Part shown: positions 46,200 to 58,094 of the stretch, piece after piece
Layout of the letters: the number at the start of each line of letters is the position of its first letter
Numbering within the stretch: the first letter of the stretch is position 1
Assembly: GCF_000226095.1 (NCBI RefSeq)
Contig: NC_016472.1
Coordinates: 7,254,001 to 7,318,000 of the forward strand
From: Thermothelomyces thermophilus ATCC 42464
Lineage: Eukaryota; Ascomycota; Sordariomycetes; Sordariales; Chaetomiaceae
Length of the DNA: 64,000 bases
Reading direction: 5' to 3'
The notes under the pieces: model-generated
The model's database searches: none
Seen by the model: only the letters and a program-made list of their open reading frames with translations
What the model was told of the DNA's origin: nothing
Translations under genes and position numbers: made by a program

Positions 46200-47537
46200 T
46201 ACCCTTTAGTTAAATGTGGTAGTCATTTAACTATACTTTGTAGTAATATTATTCTTGGTATTATATCCTTTGTTGCTTTTACCTTGATAGCTCCTTTAGG
46301 GGGCTTGCCTTTTATATTTAGAAGTCTGAAAGAGTTAAGTATGGTAGAGCGATTCCTTTAAAGCTATAGATTAAATATAGTTATTATAACTATAATAGTA
46401 ATAGTATTACTAGTTTTAATTATAGTAATAATAGGATAATACTTTCTATATTCGAATTAATAGATGACTTGTTAGGTATGCCTATTATAAATACTATGAC
46501 TATTAGTAGGTTAACTCTTACTCTTGTAATACCTTGAAAGCGTAAGCGTATTAAAGCTTCTAAACTATAAGTGTTCCTATTGTCTTTATTCGATTAATTT
46601 TATATTAGTTTTATAGTTTTTTAGTACTTTGCTAGTTGCGTTAAGATCGTTCGAGCTAACTAAATATAGCGATATCGTAGCTAGTAAGCTTTGTAAGGTG
46701 CCCTATAAAATGTATATATAGTTGGCTCTAATAGGACGTTCTTTTGGCAAATATCGTAATTATTCTAGTACTAGCTCTTACTATTACTATTATACCTATA
46801 GTTCTTATAAGTATAAAAAAATATATATTAATTGCCTATATATCTAATAGCTCTTATAATATTTATATTAACTATAATAGTAGTCCTACTTCTTATATTA
46901 GGTTAGTAAAGGATTTAATAAAGGCTTTACTAGATAGAGCTAAGGCTTTTATAAATCCCTAGATCCTAAACCTCTACCCCTAATGTATAGACAAATCGCT
47001 AACAGATACGTATAGAATCTTAAGAAGTTATATATAGTTCTTTAGAGTAACCTAAAACGCGCTAGTATAGATAATACAGAGGAGTACGAGCTTAATAAGG
47101 CTAAACTTGCGCGTTTTACGAAGATTGCCTACTTTATATACGATATCTTCTACTAGTTAGGCAAGATCAAGGAGGCTTGTAATGCTCGCGTTAGTACGTC
47201 TAATAACGTATTAGGTATTATATTATTACCTGGCTAGGATAAAGGTAAGGGCAAGGCTATTAATCCTAGTAACGGCTAATAGTAATAGATAGGGAGTATT
47301 AGGTAATATTTTATTTGGCGAATTTGACTTATTTTCTACCCCCTAGTTATATAAGCCTATAACTAACATCTTAAAGATTAAGGAAAGCCCTCTAGTGCTT
47401 AAAGGCTTATTAGCTAAGTCGCTTAGTAAGCTTATCTATTAGTATCTAACTAGTTAGTAGATATATAGCTTTAAACGTTCCTTTTGCCGCTTCCTAGTAT
47501 AATTATATATTATAAATATTTATATACAATAGGTAAG

Positions 47538-47837
47538 TGTTAATACTGTCATAGGCCTAGGCTTCACCCGGGCTAAACAATGCCAGGCTTTGCCCGGCAA
47601 CGGACCGGACCTACCCGGCAACAGACTGGACCTACTCGGCCTACCTAAGCATGTATAATTGGTTCGTGAGGCATTCGTAGGTCGTTCGTAGGGCGCGTGG
47701 TCAGGGCCCGCTTGGGACCTAACCCGGAGCCTAACCGGGCCCTACCTAGGTCATGTACGTACATACTAAAAAGGCGCTCCTCCGTACAACTCTTGTATTC
47801 TTCCTCTTTTTCCTCTTTAAGGTAGTCGAATAAAACA
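47538..47837. repeat. GC-rich 300-bp block inside the AT-rich element
   Basis: A sharply bounded segment of normal GC content within RIP-altered DNA. It starts TGTTAATACTG and ends GAATAAAACA, so it has LTR-like TGTT...AACA ends. No second copy is seen in the window and its 5-bp flanks do not match, so a simple solo-LTR insertion is not proven. It may be a later insertion too short to attract RIP. Confidence 0.5.
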
Positions 47838-50800
47838 TTGTACGCTTATCTACAGATGCTATAAGGCTAGCATATCATAAATACGTTTATTTTTAGCTAT
47901 TACTAGTTAAATAGTTTGCTAATTGTTATAGTAGATATTCTAAGGTTCCTTAAGCTTAAGATCGATGTCTATAAATAGCCTTTTAAGTGCTATAGTCTCT
48001 CTTGCTATAAGGGAGAGCGTTAGAAGTTCTGCTTTAATGCTTAATGTTATAATAGTATCCTAGTATAATACCTTCCATATAATAAGACCTCCGAATAGAA
48101 AGAAGATATATCCTTACAATAAATACTATATATCTAGATCATCTATATATAAAGCGTCTCTGGTAATTATAAGCATCGGACTTTCCATCGCTTACTTGCC
48201 TCTATATTAGATTAATAGGTAAGAGCTCCTAAATAGATATCCTACTACTTGCTATACCTCTAACAAGTAGTCTAGTCCTAGGTTAGTTAGGTATCAAGAG
48301 AATACTAAACAGGTATATATAATATCTAGATATAGTATAATTATATAGTATAGGATTAATCCGATAAGCTCCTAATACTCTTTAATCTATATACTAGTAG
48401 TGCTCCCTTTAAACTTCTTAAGTTCTTTATAGCTTAAGGGAGTTAGCTTATACACGTTGGGCATATCTAGCCTATATCTTCTTACTACCTTTCTAATATA
48501 TTAGTTATAGATTAACTATATCTTATATATAGGTCGATCTCGAATTACCTTAATACCAAGGAACTAACCGATATTACCTTGCTTATAGATATTATATCAA
48601 GCTATAATTCCTTCTATTACCTACTCGGCCGCTATAGCGTTGCTTTTATGGAAGAAGACTAAGAAGTCGTCAATATAAAAGATTAGGATAACGTGTTTAT
48701 TATAGCTTAGGAAGAGGTACTTCTCTTTACCCGATAGTTCTATACCTAGATCCAATAGCATTTTATAGAACTCCTTATACTATAAGAGTAGCAAGTCTCT
48801 TAAGCTATATAGAGCTCTTTACAACTCTACATATTTCCTTAGCTACTTAAATCCTTCTAGTAATTTATAGACAACAAGATCGTCTTCTAGTCGTTCGGTA
48901 TTAAGGAACGCTTACATTATATCAAACTACTTAACTTCTAGGTCAAAGTACGTAGCGATCGCTATTATTATATAGAACGACTACGCCGCTAGAGTAGCTA
49001 TATATATACTTTCTATTAAGCTAATATCTTATAGATCTCCTTATATATAGATCCTTACCTTACACTTCTCTAAGAAACTGTCCTTATTAAACTTATATAT
49101 AAAGACCTATTTTAATAGGATAGGTTACGCTTTCGCCTACTTATACGGTATAATCTTCTACGTTCCCTTACTTTCTAAGTTACGTATCTCCTCGCGAGCC
49201 GCGTCTTTAAACTATTGTCCTAATGGGTAATTATATAGGTCTCGCTAGTTAGTAAGAATATAAGTAAGATCATCGATATACTAATACGGCTTATTTAGGG
49301 CTGCTCTAAGGTATATAATATCCTTCTATTATATAGTGATAGCGAATATTATATATATTATTCTTATACTCTAGTCCTCTAGATAAGCTTCCTATTAATT
49401 AGATAGGTAAGTCTTATAGAACTATCGCTAGAGTTCCTTAGTTACGTAGATAAAGGAGTAGTAGTAATTAACCTTCTCTTTATTTTATAGCCTTTCGCTT
49501 GACTAGACAAGGTCCCTAGGCTTATAAGCCCTCCTCCTACCTCTACCTTTCCTTATAAGAGGTTGCCAAATAGCTTCTCCTTCGTTCTTACGTTCTAGAG
49601 GATACGTTAGCTAATCCGGACTTTGCTTAATGCTCTACCCCTCTAGCTTAGCTAGGTATAATATATCGGTAGTACTATCCCTAGCTTCTAGCTCTTCCAT
49701 CTACTTGTCGTACGTATTAGATTCTTTTATAGAAGGCATTCCTCCATTAGATTTGACGGCTCCCCTACTCTCCCTAGCATCTAGTTAGCTAACTAGCGAC
49801 TAAAAAGGCCTTAATTTAAACCCTCCTACTTTCTAATAGATATCCCCTTTACTAGCCGGTATAAGGTAAGTTACTAAGGGCTTAGGCGTATATTTAGGGG
49901 TCAAGAGTCCTTTAAAGCTCTCTATCTATTTAGTAAGTTTATCTATTACTTACATCTCTATTATAAGAGTCTCTAGAACTAATTACTTACTTATAGGCTA
50001 TATATTAGAGAGCTCCCTTACCCTTAAGTCTTGACCCTATTAGAGAGGTTAATCTACTATTAGACTCTCTTATAATAGAGGTAGCTAAGCTACTATAATA
50101 GAGTCTTCTACTAGTTATTAGGTCTATTATAACGCTTTCTAGAGAAAATTACTATCCTAGGAATCTTTGCTAAGATCGAACTAATTAACTTCCTAGCTCG
50201 CCACTACTAGCGATAACTCTGTCGGCTACTCTTTGCCTAGATGGTAGAAAGTCTTCTTATCGAAGTAAACGTTATAAGTTATAATGACCCTATTAAGCTT
50301 AGGCATCTAAACGCGATAGATATTAGATACGTGATATCTTATAAGATACCTTATTAGCCTATATAGTAGTACCTTAAAGTCCTTTATACGCTACTTAGCT
50401 TCCCTATCCTTATAGAGGATATATATCTAGTATCCATATATAAAGATGCTACTCTAATCTAGGCGTAAGTTACTAGTTAATGTAATTATCAAGCTAGGTT
50501 TGTACTAGTAAAAATACTATTTAAACTAGCTATAGAGCACTTTATTAGGAGTTCTAAACAAGTAAGCACGGCTTAGGCTTATTATATATAAGTACGCTAC
50601 TACTTATACACTTCCTAATTAGAGCTTTATAAGGAGATTTATATTGTCTAGTATCTTAATTAAGTATAAGATTAGTTCTTACCTTACTTGCTCTACTAGT
50701 CCGTTAGGCTTATAGGTATATAAAGGTAAGAGTTTAAGATTAATACCACTTTCTATAGCCTAAGTCTAATAGTATATTGGTATACGCCCTACTAAACTAA

Positions 50801-53095
50801 TCATTATAATATTATTATCTTGCTTAATCTTATGGATAGTAAGCCTATATTAGCATCTTACCTAGCTCTCGAAATTTTAGATAACTCTTATAATCTAGTC
50901 TAGCGACTTTGTTATTAAGAGGAAGGGGAAAAGCTTCCTACTATACTCGTTAATAATTATAAATAGCTATTATAATCTATTAATCGCTTTAGGATAGTCG
51001 AATAGATCTTAGGCTACTTGCTAGAATAAGGGTATAGACTTCTACTTAGGTAGTATTTTCTTAGAGATGACCTTATTTACGTAAGTATAAGTGTAGCTCT
51101 TACACTTAATACGCGTTATCCTCTTAATATAGACGTTTCCAGTATTATTAACAAGCGCTTTTAACGCTTCTAGTCTAAGGTAGCTAGCTCTTAAGTGCTA
51201 AAAATCCTTGGTATCCTCTCTTATAATAGGTAACGCTTACGTCTAGGACCTTCTACTATGTATAGCAAATACGTTCTATAAAGATATATAAACGTTTATA
51301 ATACCTACTTTACTAATTAAGACGTAGTCTAAGAAGCTCGGGTAGTAGGAAAGTAGCTTATATTTAAGGAAGGTAAGATTATACTTACGTTCTAACTTAT
51401 AAAGTATAATATCGTTTTCTAGTGTTCTAAAACGTAGTAAGTAATCTAAGCTATAGTACTAAGCGCTTGCCTTAAGTAATAGAGCTTCTAAGATAATATT
51501 AATATAGAATTCTTTAACGATAGCGATATCTTTAAGCGTTAGGCTCTTAGTACGCGGTCTATATAGTCTATCTAGAACGTTCTCGATCACCCGAGTGCCC
51601 TTCCTACTAATAGGGAAGGTCGTTGTACCTACTTTAACGAACTTAGGATCCTCTACCTTGACGAACGTCCTAGGTAAAAGGAACTTCTTATTGTTAACCA
51701 AGTAGGTCACGCTATATAAGTCTAGTAAAGTGCTTTCCGAGAGAGGATAGTATTATAGAGCGACTATACTAAACGCCTTATAGTGAGTTAAGAGCTTGCT
51801 AAGTAGTTAAGGGCTAATAATTAATGTATTAAAGGAACTAGGGTATCCTGCCCCTAACTGCCTAGAATAGGATAGCTCCCCCTACTTAGTAATAAGTTGA
51901 TTTTTTAGTCTAGCCTACTTTGGCTTATTAAGCTCCTAGCGAATCCTCTTATACTCCTTATTAGAAAGGTATAAGTGTTACTTGTTACCATAGACGGCTT
52001 ACTTAAATATATAGTAATCTACTAGATCCTATAGATATCTTAGACGCTTATAAGGATATCTCGTATTACGCTACTAAGTACGTAAGTCTCTGCCTCTCTC
52101 CTTACCACTCTTTTAAGCTATAGGAAGTGTTAGTATATAAGTTGTCAAGAAGATTCTATACTTCTAAGAGACTCTAGGTTATATATTATTGTTAATTAGG
52201 ATCTTAGCTATTATAATAAGGGTATTAAGCTCTGGAAGTGGCTATCCTATTTTATTAGCAAGCTCGATTTCTATCCTCTTATTTGCTACCTAGGTTAATA
52301 AGATATATATAGCGATAATGTTAAGAAAGGTATAAAGTCCTTATATACTTTGTACTTCTGGGATATTATATTAGATAGCTTACTAGAAGGCATTATTAAA
52401 GTTATAAATCTAGCGCTACAGATTAACTCCCAAATGCTTAGCTACATTAAGACTAGCTATATATTATATAGTAACTATTATATAGAGCGTTATAATAGAT
52501 AGTATAAGTATAGAGCAAAGCGCCTAGATAATCCCCCTAATAAGGTTAATATCCTTCTTCCTATATGCTTTTATAGCTTTATAGAGTTTAGGATCCATAG
52601 TATATACTAGCTAGTATTATAGCTATCCTATCCGCTAACTAATATCTATAATATATATAATATCTTTATAAAAGGAGTCTTATGGTTATATAAATTTGGC
52701 TATAATGGCTACATTAGAAGGTATCAAATCTATAGATATTAAGGGTAATAATCCTTCTTAGAGTTGCTCCTAGGAAGCTAGGATAAGGTTATCTCTAGCT
52801 TACTTATAGATTAAGCGTTATAGAACTTCTAGATCTAGCTTACGGTCACCATTAGGGTTAATAAATCCCTATATACTAGCGAATTTAGCCTATAACTATA
52901 GTTCGATATACTATAAGTTCTAAGAACTAGGCTCTATAAGGTATATAGAAGTCTCGACTAAGATCTCGGACATAATAGATAGATACATTATCAAAAGCAT
53001 ATTAAAGTAAGGTAAGGAAGTTTATAATAGAAGAAGCTACCACTAATATTAAAGATATATCGGTAAAGGAGTAGTCAAGGCACCAGGCTTATAAC

Positions 53096-53308
53096 TGCCG
53101 AATGTAGTAATAAGCTTCTAGGAGCATTAAAAGCAGTGTCTATAGTAGGTAGCTATACAAAGAAAAGAGTGCCTTGTTAAAACTATCTATAAAGGAGACA
53201 AAAGGAGTGGCATTTATAGACAAAGGGACTAGCTAATGCGTTAAACAGCCTTATCCAGCTGTGGCAAATGCGTGGCTAATACGTTTGGAAGCTCTATAGC
53301 TTCCGACA
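53096..53308 (-). repeat. Right LTR (5' LTR of the copia element)
   Basis: 213 bp direct repeat of the left LTR. It carries more of the RIP-type transitions than the left copy. Confidence 0.93.
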
Positions 53309-53831
53309 CCCTCTATCCGTTTCTCCCCCCCCCCTTTCCTAAAAAAAAAAAATTCGCGCCTTGTATCTGATGTTCTGGGGGGCTAGTCTCTGTCTACTCC
53401 TCTGATATCTAAGCTAGTAACTGCCTTAGCAATAGAAGGGCCTCTTTAACCATCCTCTACCATGTGATTGCTCTAGCAGTCTGTTAATATTATAAATCCA
53501 TTTTCCTGAGCAATGAAGTTGGTATGTAGGTACTTAAAGTATGCATACGAGCTACAAATAACGTAGATTAGCGAGGAGGAAACAGCGACTTGATGGCCAA
53601 GAGACGGAGAGTGGAATGATGAGTTCATGCCAATCTGGAAAAGAGGCCCTAAAACATCTTGGATTTGAAGCACTAACCAAGAACTGCTTGATAGGAAAAG
53701 CGCAGGTTTACCAATTCACTCATACCTACTAGATGCTTTCTCCAAAACCGTTACACACGAGAACGTTTCTCAACCCGGCGATGCTCTGAAATGAAGCTCC
53801 TAGCAATAATAACAAGACAGCGAGAAGAAAC
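53309..53831. other. Right flank of the LTR element
   Basis: GC content returns to normal at once after the LTR. A C10 run (53325-53334) and A12 run (53341-53352) lie here. No gene seen. Confidence 0.6.
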
Positions 53832-54715
53832 TCATGTGGCATCACGATTGCTGACTAGTAACTTGTACACCCTGCAAATACCCGGTTAGGTTCAAGAAGG
53901 CCAATTACCTGGTGCCTTTTAGATACAGAAAACATATTGCCTGTACTTCCAGCGGAGTAACTACGGCGCTTAGGTGCTCTAGAAGCGTAGGAGGTGTTAG
54001 ATCAGAACGCCTAGGCAAGTCCGCCATTGGCGTTGACTCAAGGCCCCAGCTAACGCGTGACCGTCATATTCTACTTTTGAAAGCCTACCATACTTACCAC
54101 GAGGAACGTTAGCAGATCTCTTGAGATCGCCAATGAGACCTGCCAGGTGCGAATCCTTGTCGGCGCGATCGAGGCTCCCATCGAACATCGCCAATGTCGC
54201 GGCAAGTCTGTGGGTGCATGGATGCCCTGCCAGATGGAAAAGCCTCGGAAGCCATCAGAGTCGACCTAATCCATACCCTGGATGTGTTCATCCGGGCTGG
54301 TTTTTGCTTTGAGCTCAAGCTGACCGCAGGCGTGGTTTTGCGGTTACATCGACAGGCATGCAAGAAAGACACCTAAACTTTGCAGAGATGGCACCTGACA
54401 CAAATGTAACCATTGATACGTAAATTACCTATGATACGTACTGTGTACAGTACCTGTTCGTAACGTAGCCGCAGCTTCTTGATGACCACTCGCATTCCCC
54501 AGTCCAAGCTGCTGCGCCATCCCGTGCTCTGAGCAGGAACGGAGCGGAAACGCCGACCTTCGCACCACGCTCCACTCCTGCTGCAGGGTCTTGCACGATG
54601 CCGTAATCGTCCCAAACCGGTTTCCGCCCACCCGCAGAGGCCGAGGGCCGTTGCAGGGAAATCCAAGCCCATTCAGGGCACATCCGAGCAATGCTGAGCC
54701 ACAACCGACAGGCAT
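53832..54715 (-). CDS. Doubtful four-exon hypothetical protein
   Basis: A speculative model: exons 54715-54454, 54226-54098, 53978-53909 and 53871-53832, giving 166 residues. I recognise no domain. The case for it is splicing alone. The second intron has GTAAGT, a CTAAC branch and TTCTAG; the third has GTAATT, CTAAC and TTGCAG; all three junctions keep one open frame. The resulting peptide includes FDGSLDRADKDSHLAGLIGD and AVVTPLEVQAICFLYLKG and ends VSNRDAT, which reads like real protein rather than low complexity. Against it, the first exon is weak, Cys- and Gly-rich, and the gene sits beside a decayed transposon. It could be a remnant or chance. Confidence 0.3.
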
Positions 54716-56181
54716 CTTAATTGATCCACAAACCATGCCTTTTCGGCGATCTTTAACAGCAGTCATGCGCCGAGTTCCCAAGCGCCCGAAACTGCATACT
54801 ATAATAACAGCTTTTTAGAGCTACAACTAGGGGAATCCCCACAGATCCGGCGTTCCAACGGCTTTCAGGTTATTTTTGGCCTTGATGGGGATTTTCGGCA
54901 TTTAGGACAGCCCTGCGTTGTCCGGCAGAAACTCCGCGATCTTGTCCTGTCACCTATAGACGACCTTTCCAAGGCCGCCATGCTGCGTACTGTACACACC
55001 GGGCCATGTATTTTGCAGTGTAGTACGGAGAGTATGTACACGATGGAAAGACTGATCGAATCGTCAAAGGGATGCGCGCAATGCATGCAGCCTACATTCT
55101 CGGAAGGCAATCATCCCGTCTGCAGCCAGCACAACTCACGACAGGGCAAATGCAAAACAGCGGGTGGCATAGGACGAACCGGCGCCAACCGCCGTGGGTA
55201 ACGTTCGCTTGTCGAAATGCTTTTGGGAGGGGCGACGGTAGCTATGGGGTAAGTGGAGGTGGCGGGATCGACAAGACTACACTACTGGCGTCGGACGGTG
55301 CAACCTGGATCACTACGGAGTACACTATACAAGTTCATACCTCTTCCAAAAAAAGGGGGGAAATATGAAGAAGAGAAACACAAGCACTGATTGAGTGCCG
55401 TTTTCCCATTACATTACAGTACGCAGCAGTATAAGTACGTACTGCCTGAAGCTTCTCCGGATTGCCGGGAAGAAAACGCGGAGAGATCCCAGTCGGTCAT
55501 TAGTGTAAAGAACCGTTGAGTGCTGACCACTTGGGTTGCCTCGCGTGTGCCGTCGGGATACGAGCACTGTTGACACCGTGACCGAGAAACACTTGAGCCA
55601 AGATTTCCCCCTTGCCTCGCATCCCTTAGGACCCCTGTCGAAACCCCTTCTTGTCCGCATTTCTCGGAGTCCCACGCAATCTGCCGACAAGAGCGACTTT
55701 TGCTCAGCCCATTCTCTTCTTTCAGACGCCCTTCACTATCCCAAGAAAAATACTAAAAAAATAAAAGAAACCCGTCCACTCGTTTCCTTTCCCAACCTTC
55801 CCCGCTTTCGCTCGCTAACCGGTTTCATTCCACGTTTCGTTGTCACGGGTGTTCATTGCGCGACTGGATTAACTACCCAGTTTCGCGCAACCTGAGGCAC
55901 GAGTTGTATTTCGACCCACTCGGTCACACGGGCAAACCCTTCATTTCGCTGTGTCCGTCACCTCGCTGTCCGACCGCTTCGCCTGCCACTCACGTCGTCG
56001 GTTCGACCTGAACGATTCCTAAAAGCGTGCAGCGGTTTGCGAATTGTGAACCACTCGCGCAGACATCGGAACGGCCTCTCCTTCCCGGGCGTGAACGCCT
56101 CTTAGAGAGTCTCGTTTCACCCGCGCGTGGAACCGCCATCGACACTGTTTTGGGTTCGGTTTTACGGCAACACCGGCCAAA
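54716..56181. other. Intergenic region and 5' flank of the Mid2-like gene
   Basis: About 1.5 kb without a supportable gene. An exact TACGGAGTA lies at 55314-55322. The right 500 bp are C/T-rich and are likely the promoter and 5' UTR of the gene at 56182. Confidence 0.6.
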
Positions 56182-57024
56182 ATGCAGCTCAATAGAGCGC
56201 TCAGGTTTTTAGTCTTGGGGCTTTCGGCCATATCAGTCGCCGAGGCTACCTTTGGTGGTATCAACCTTGCCGGACGCGATGTGAAGGGACTTCAGCGGAA
56301 ACAGGATGAGGAGGACAAATTGATAACCGATCTCGGTCCCGCAACGTCGACGACTCCGCCTGAGGAACCGTCTACAACATCCAGTTCGGAGGAACCGACC
56401 TCAGAACCCGAGACCAGCACTAGCACCTCTTCCTCCTCCCCCACGACGACGAAGCCGCCCACCACCACGTCGAGCTCGGAGACTCCTAAGCCGCCGTCCA
56501 CTTCGACATCCGACGAGGAGCCGACTCCAACGAGCTCGAAGGAGGATGATGACGACCATGACACCCGCACCTCGTCGAGCAAGGGCGCCCAGCCGACATC
56601 TACATCAACCGAGCAGCCCGAGCCGTCGACCTACATCATCACTCGGATCATCACATCCACCCGCGACGACGGCTCTCCGGTGACCTACACTAGCGAGACG
56701 AAGACGACTCAGACCCCCGGCCTGGCGGCCCCCGGCAGCAACAACGACAACTCCTCGGGCATGTCGACGCAGACGCGCAACACCGTCATCGGCGTGGTGG
56801 TCGGCGTGGGCGGCGCCATCGTCCTCGGCGGCCTGGCGCTGGTCGCCTGGCGCATCTGGGGCCGCAAGAAGCCCCAGGAAGAGACCGACGGGCTGATGGA
56901 CTACAACAGCGCCATCGAGAGCAAGCCCGACTCGGGCGGCCCCGGAGCCGCCCGCTCGCCCTTCCAGAGCACGCTCGAGAGCTACCACGCGCCGACCCAA
57001 GTCAACACGGCGTCCAACTTCTGA
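56182..57024 (+). CDS. Mid2-like cell-wall stress sensor
   Basis: One exon, 280 residues. Residues 1-22 are a signal peptide (MQLNRALRFLVLGLSAISVAEA). A Ser/Thr/Pro-rich, acidic ectodomain fills about 45-195, the usual heavily O-mannosylated rod. One transmembrane helix lies at about 201-222 (TVIGVVVGVGGAIVLGGLAL), followed by WRIWGRKK as the positive stop-transfer sequence. The cytosolic tail of about 55 residues has a YNSAIES motif and ends ESYHAPTQVNTASNF. This layout is that of Mid2/Wsc-type type I membrane sensors feeding the cell-wall-integrity pathway through Rho1. There is no Cys-rich WSC domain, so Mid2 is the closer relative. Function is inferred from architecture and the conserved-looking tail. 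Confidence 0.82.
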   Translation: MQLNRALRFLVLGLSAISVAEATFGGINLAGRDVKGLQRKQDEEDKLITDLGPATSTTPPEEPSTTSSSEEPTSEPETSTSTSSSSPTTTKPPTTTSSSETPKPPSTSTSDEEPTPTSSKEDDDDHDTRTSSSKGAQPTSTSTEQPEPSTYIITRIITSTRDDGSPVTYTSETKTTQTPGLAAPGSNNDNSSGMSTQTRNTVIGVVVGVGGAIVLGGLALVAWRIWGRKKPQEETDGLMDYNSAIESKPDSGGPGAARSPFQSTLESYHAPTQVNTASNF

Positions 57025-58094
57025 GAGACCTCTTTCGCCGGTGCCGCTGAGAAGCTGGGCCTTCACGATTCTTCCTTTAGCTCGCTCGCTTCGTCCGTCG
57101 CCAGTTCCGTTTCCTTCATCCATCTAATCAAGGGGGAGGGAGGGGGGAGGAGAGCGACAAGGAGTTTCGAGCATCGGTTCTTTTTTTTTATTCCTGCGTC
57201 CTTTCGGAGCGTCATTTGATAGGGTAGCCGGAGCAACGTTTGCCGTCACGTCAGCACATTCCGCCGGAAGGATATGATCCTGTGTGGTAAAGACGTGGTT
57301 CGCTACGAACCTCCGATTGGTGATTCCACTCTCCAGGCGGTTGGTAGGAAGGTTCGCGGCGTTTTTTTACGTTGCCCTTGCTTATGTCTCGAGGAGCACG
57401 CTAGATGGAACATATGGAGCATATCAAACGAAGAGCCCTACTTTTACTATTTCCCTTTATGTTCTTGATGGCTTCTTCTGTTTGCATTTGATGTGGTCGG
57501 TCCCTCGAGATCGCGCAAAATACCTCAGGACATGTAGGACCTTTTAATAATATCACACTACATCCAAACAACGTCATGTGGGGATAGCCACGCTTTTGCA
57601 TGGCAGAATACGCGCGTAACACGGACATTGCTCGCGTGCTGCTGCACCGCAAAGTCGTCATCCCAAACTTGAGCATGCAGTTGATGCAATGCAGGAACAG
57701 GTTCTGATATTCCTGTCGGTGCTCGGGCGTGGATATCACCATGTCACGTGTAGGAGAAAGGCCAACCCCCCTTCTGGGTCACAGCTGAGTGCGTCTGTCT
57801 CAAGATAGTTTCATCAGAGGGCCTTAGCACGCTGGGCAGCGACAGCAGCTGCGCTTTATAGGTCATCGAATGGAACTTGGTGTGCGTAAAAATGTGCTAC
57901 AAGATATTACAGCTTTGTGCCTTGAGTGCTTCGTGCTTGGATTCGCCTCTCTAGACCAATGTAGCTTTGTTGATGGCCTCGCCATCCAAAGGGGTTCAGA
58001 TGCTTCGACTTTAACATCATATTTCTCGCCGCAGTTCTACTTCGAGCCGAGTTGGGACACAGCAACGTCCCATATAGCAGCCGAGGAACACCGC
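57025..58094. other. Intergenic gap
   Basis: About 1.1 kb. Short frames of 87 residues (+, 57284-57547) and 113 residues (-, 57401-57742) overlap each other and lack recognisable features. I see nothing I can support. Confidence 0.55.

Larger units (their letters stand above)
45987..53308 (-). mobile_element. Decayed Ty1/copia LTR retrotransposon
   Basis: A 7.3 kb element with 213-bp direct LTRs at both ends (45987-46199 and 53096-53308), each TG...CA, flanked by the 5-bp target duplication CCCTC (45982-45986 and 53309-53313). It reads on the minus strand. Next to the right LTR is a primer-site-like GTTATAAGCCTGGTGCC. Gag-like sequence follows at about 52-53 kb, a gag-pre-integrase/integrase relic at about 51.4-51.7 kb, a reverse-transcriptase relic with a YIDD-type box near 48.6-48.7 kb, and a purine-rich tract (CTAAAGGGTA) just before the left LTR. 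The order gag-integrase-RT identifies Ty1/copia. The inside is extremely AT-rich with CpA/TpG depletion, as RIP leaves, and is broken in very many places. The two LTRs differ at about 22 sites, all transitions; RIP accelerates this, so they cannot date the insertion. A 300-bp GC-rich block at 47538-47837 looks foreign to it. Confidence 0.9.

Noticed and set aside
46744-46962. 72-residue hydrophobic-looking frame in the AT-rich island
   Set aside because: The Ile/Tyr-rich composition follows from AT-rich RIP-altered DNA; treated as part of the fossil element.
51459-51710. 83-residue open frame inside the AT-rich island
   Set aside because: It is a surviving piece of the copia element's polyprotein, not a host gene.
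57284-57742. Short frames downstream of the Mid2-like gene
   Set aside because: Overlapping on both strands, short, and without recognisable features; probably 3' flank.
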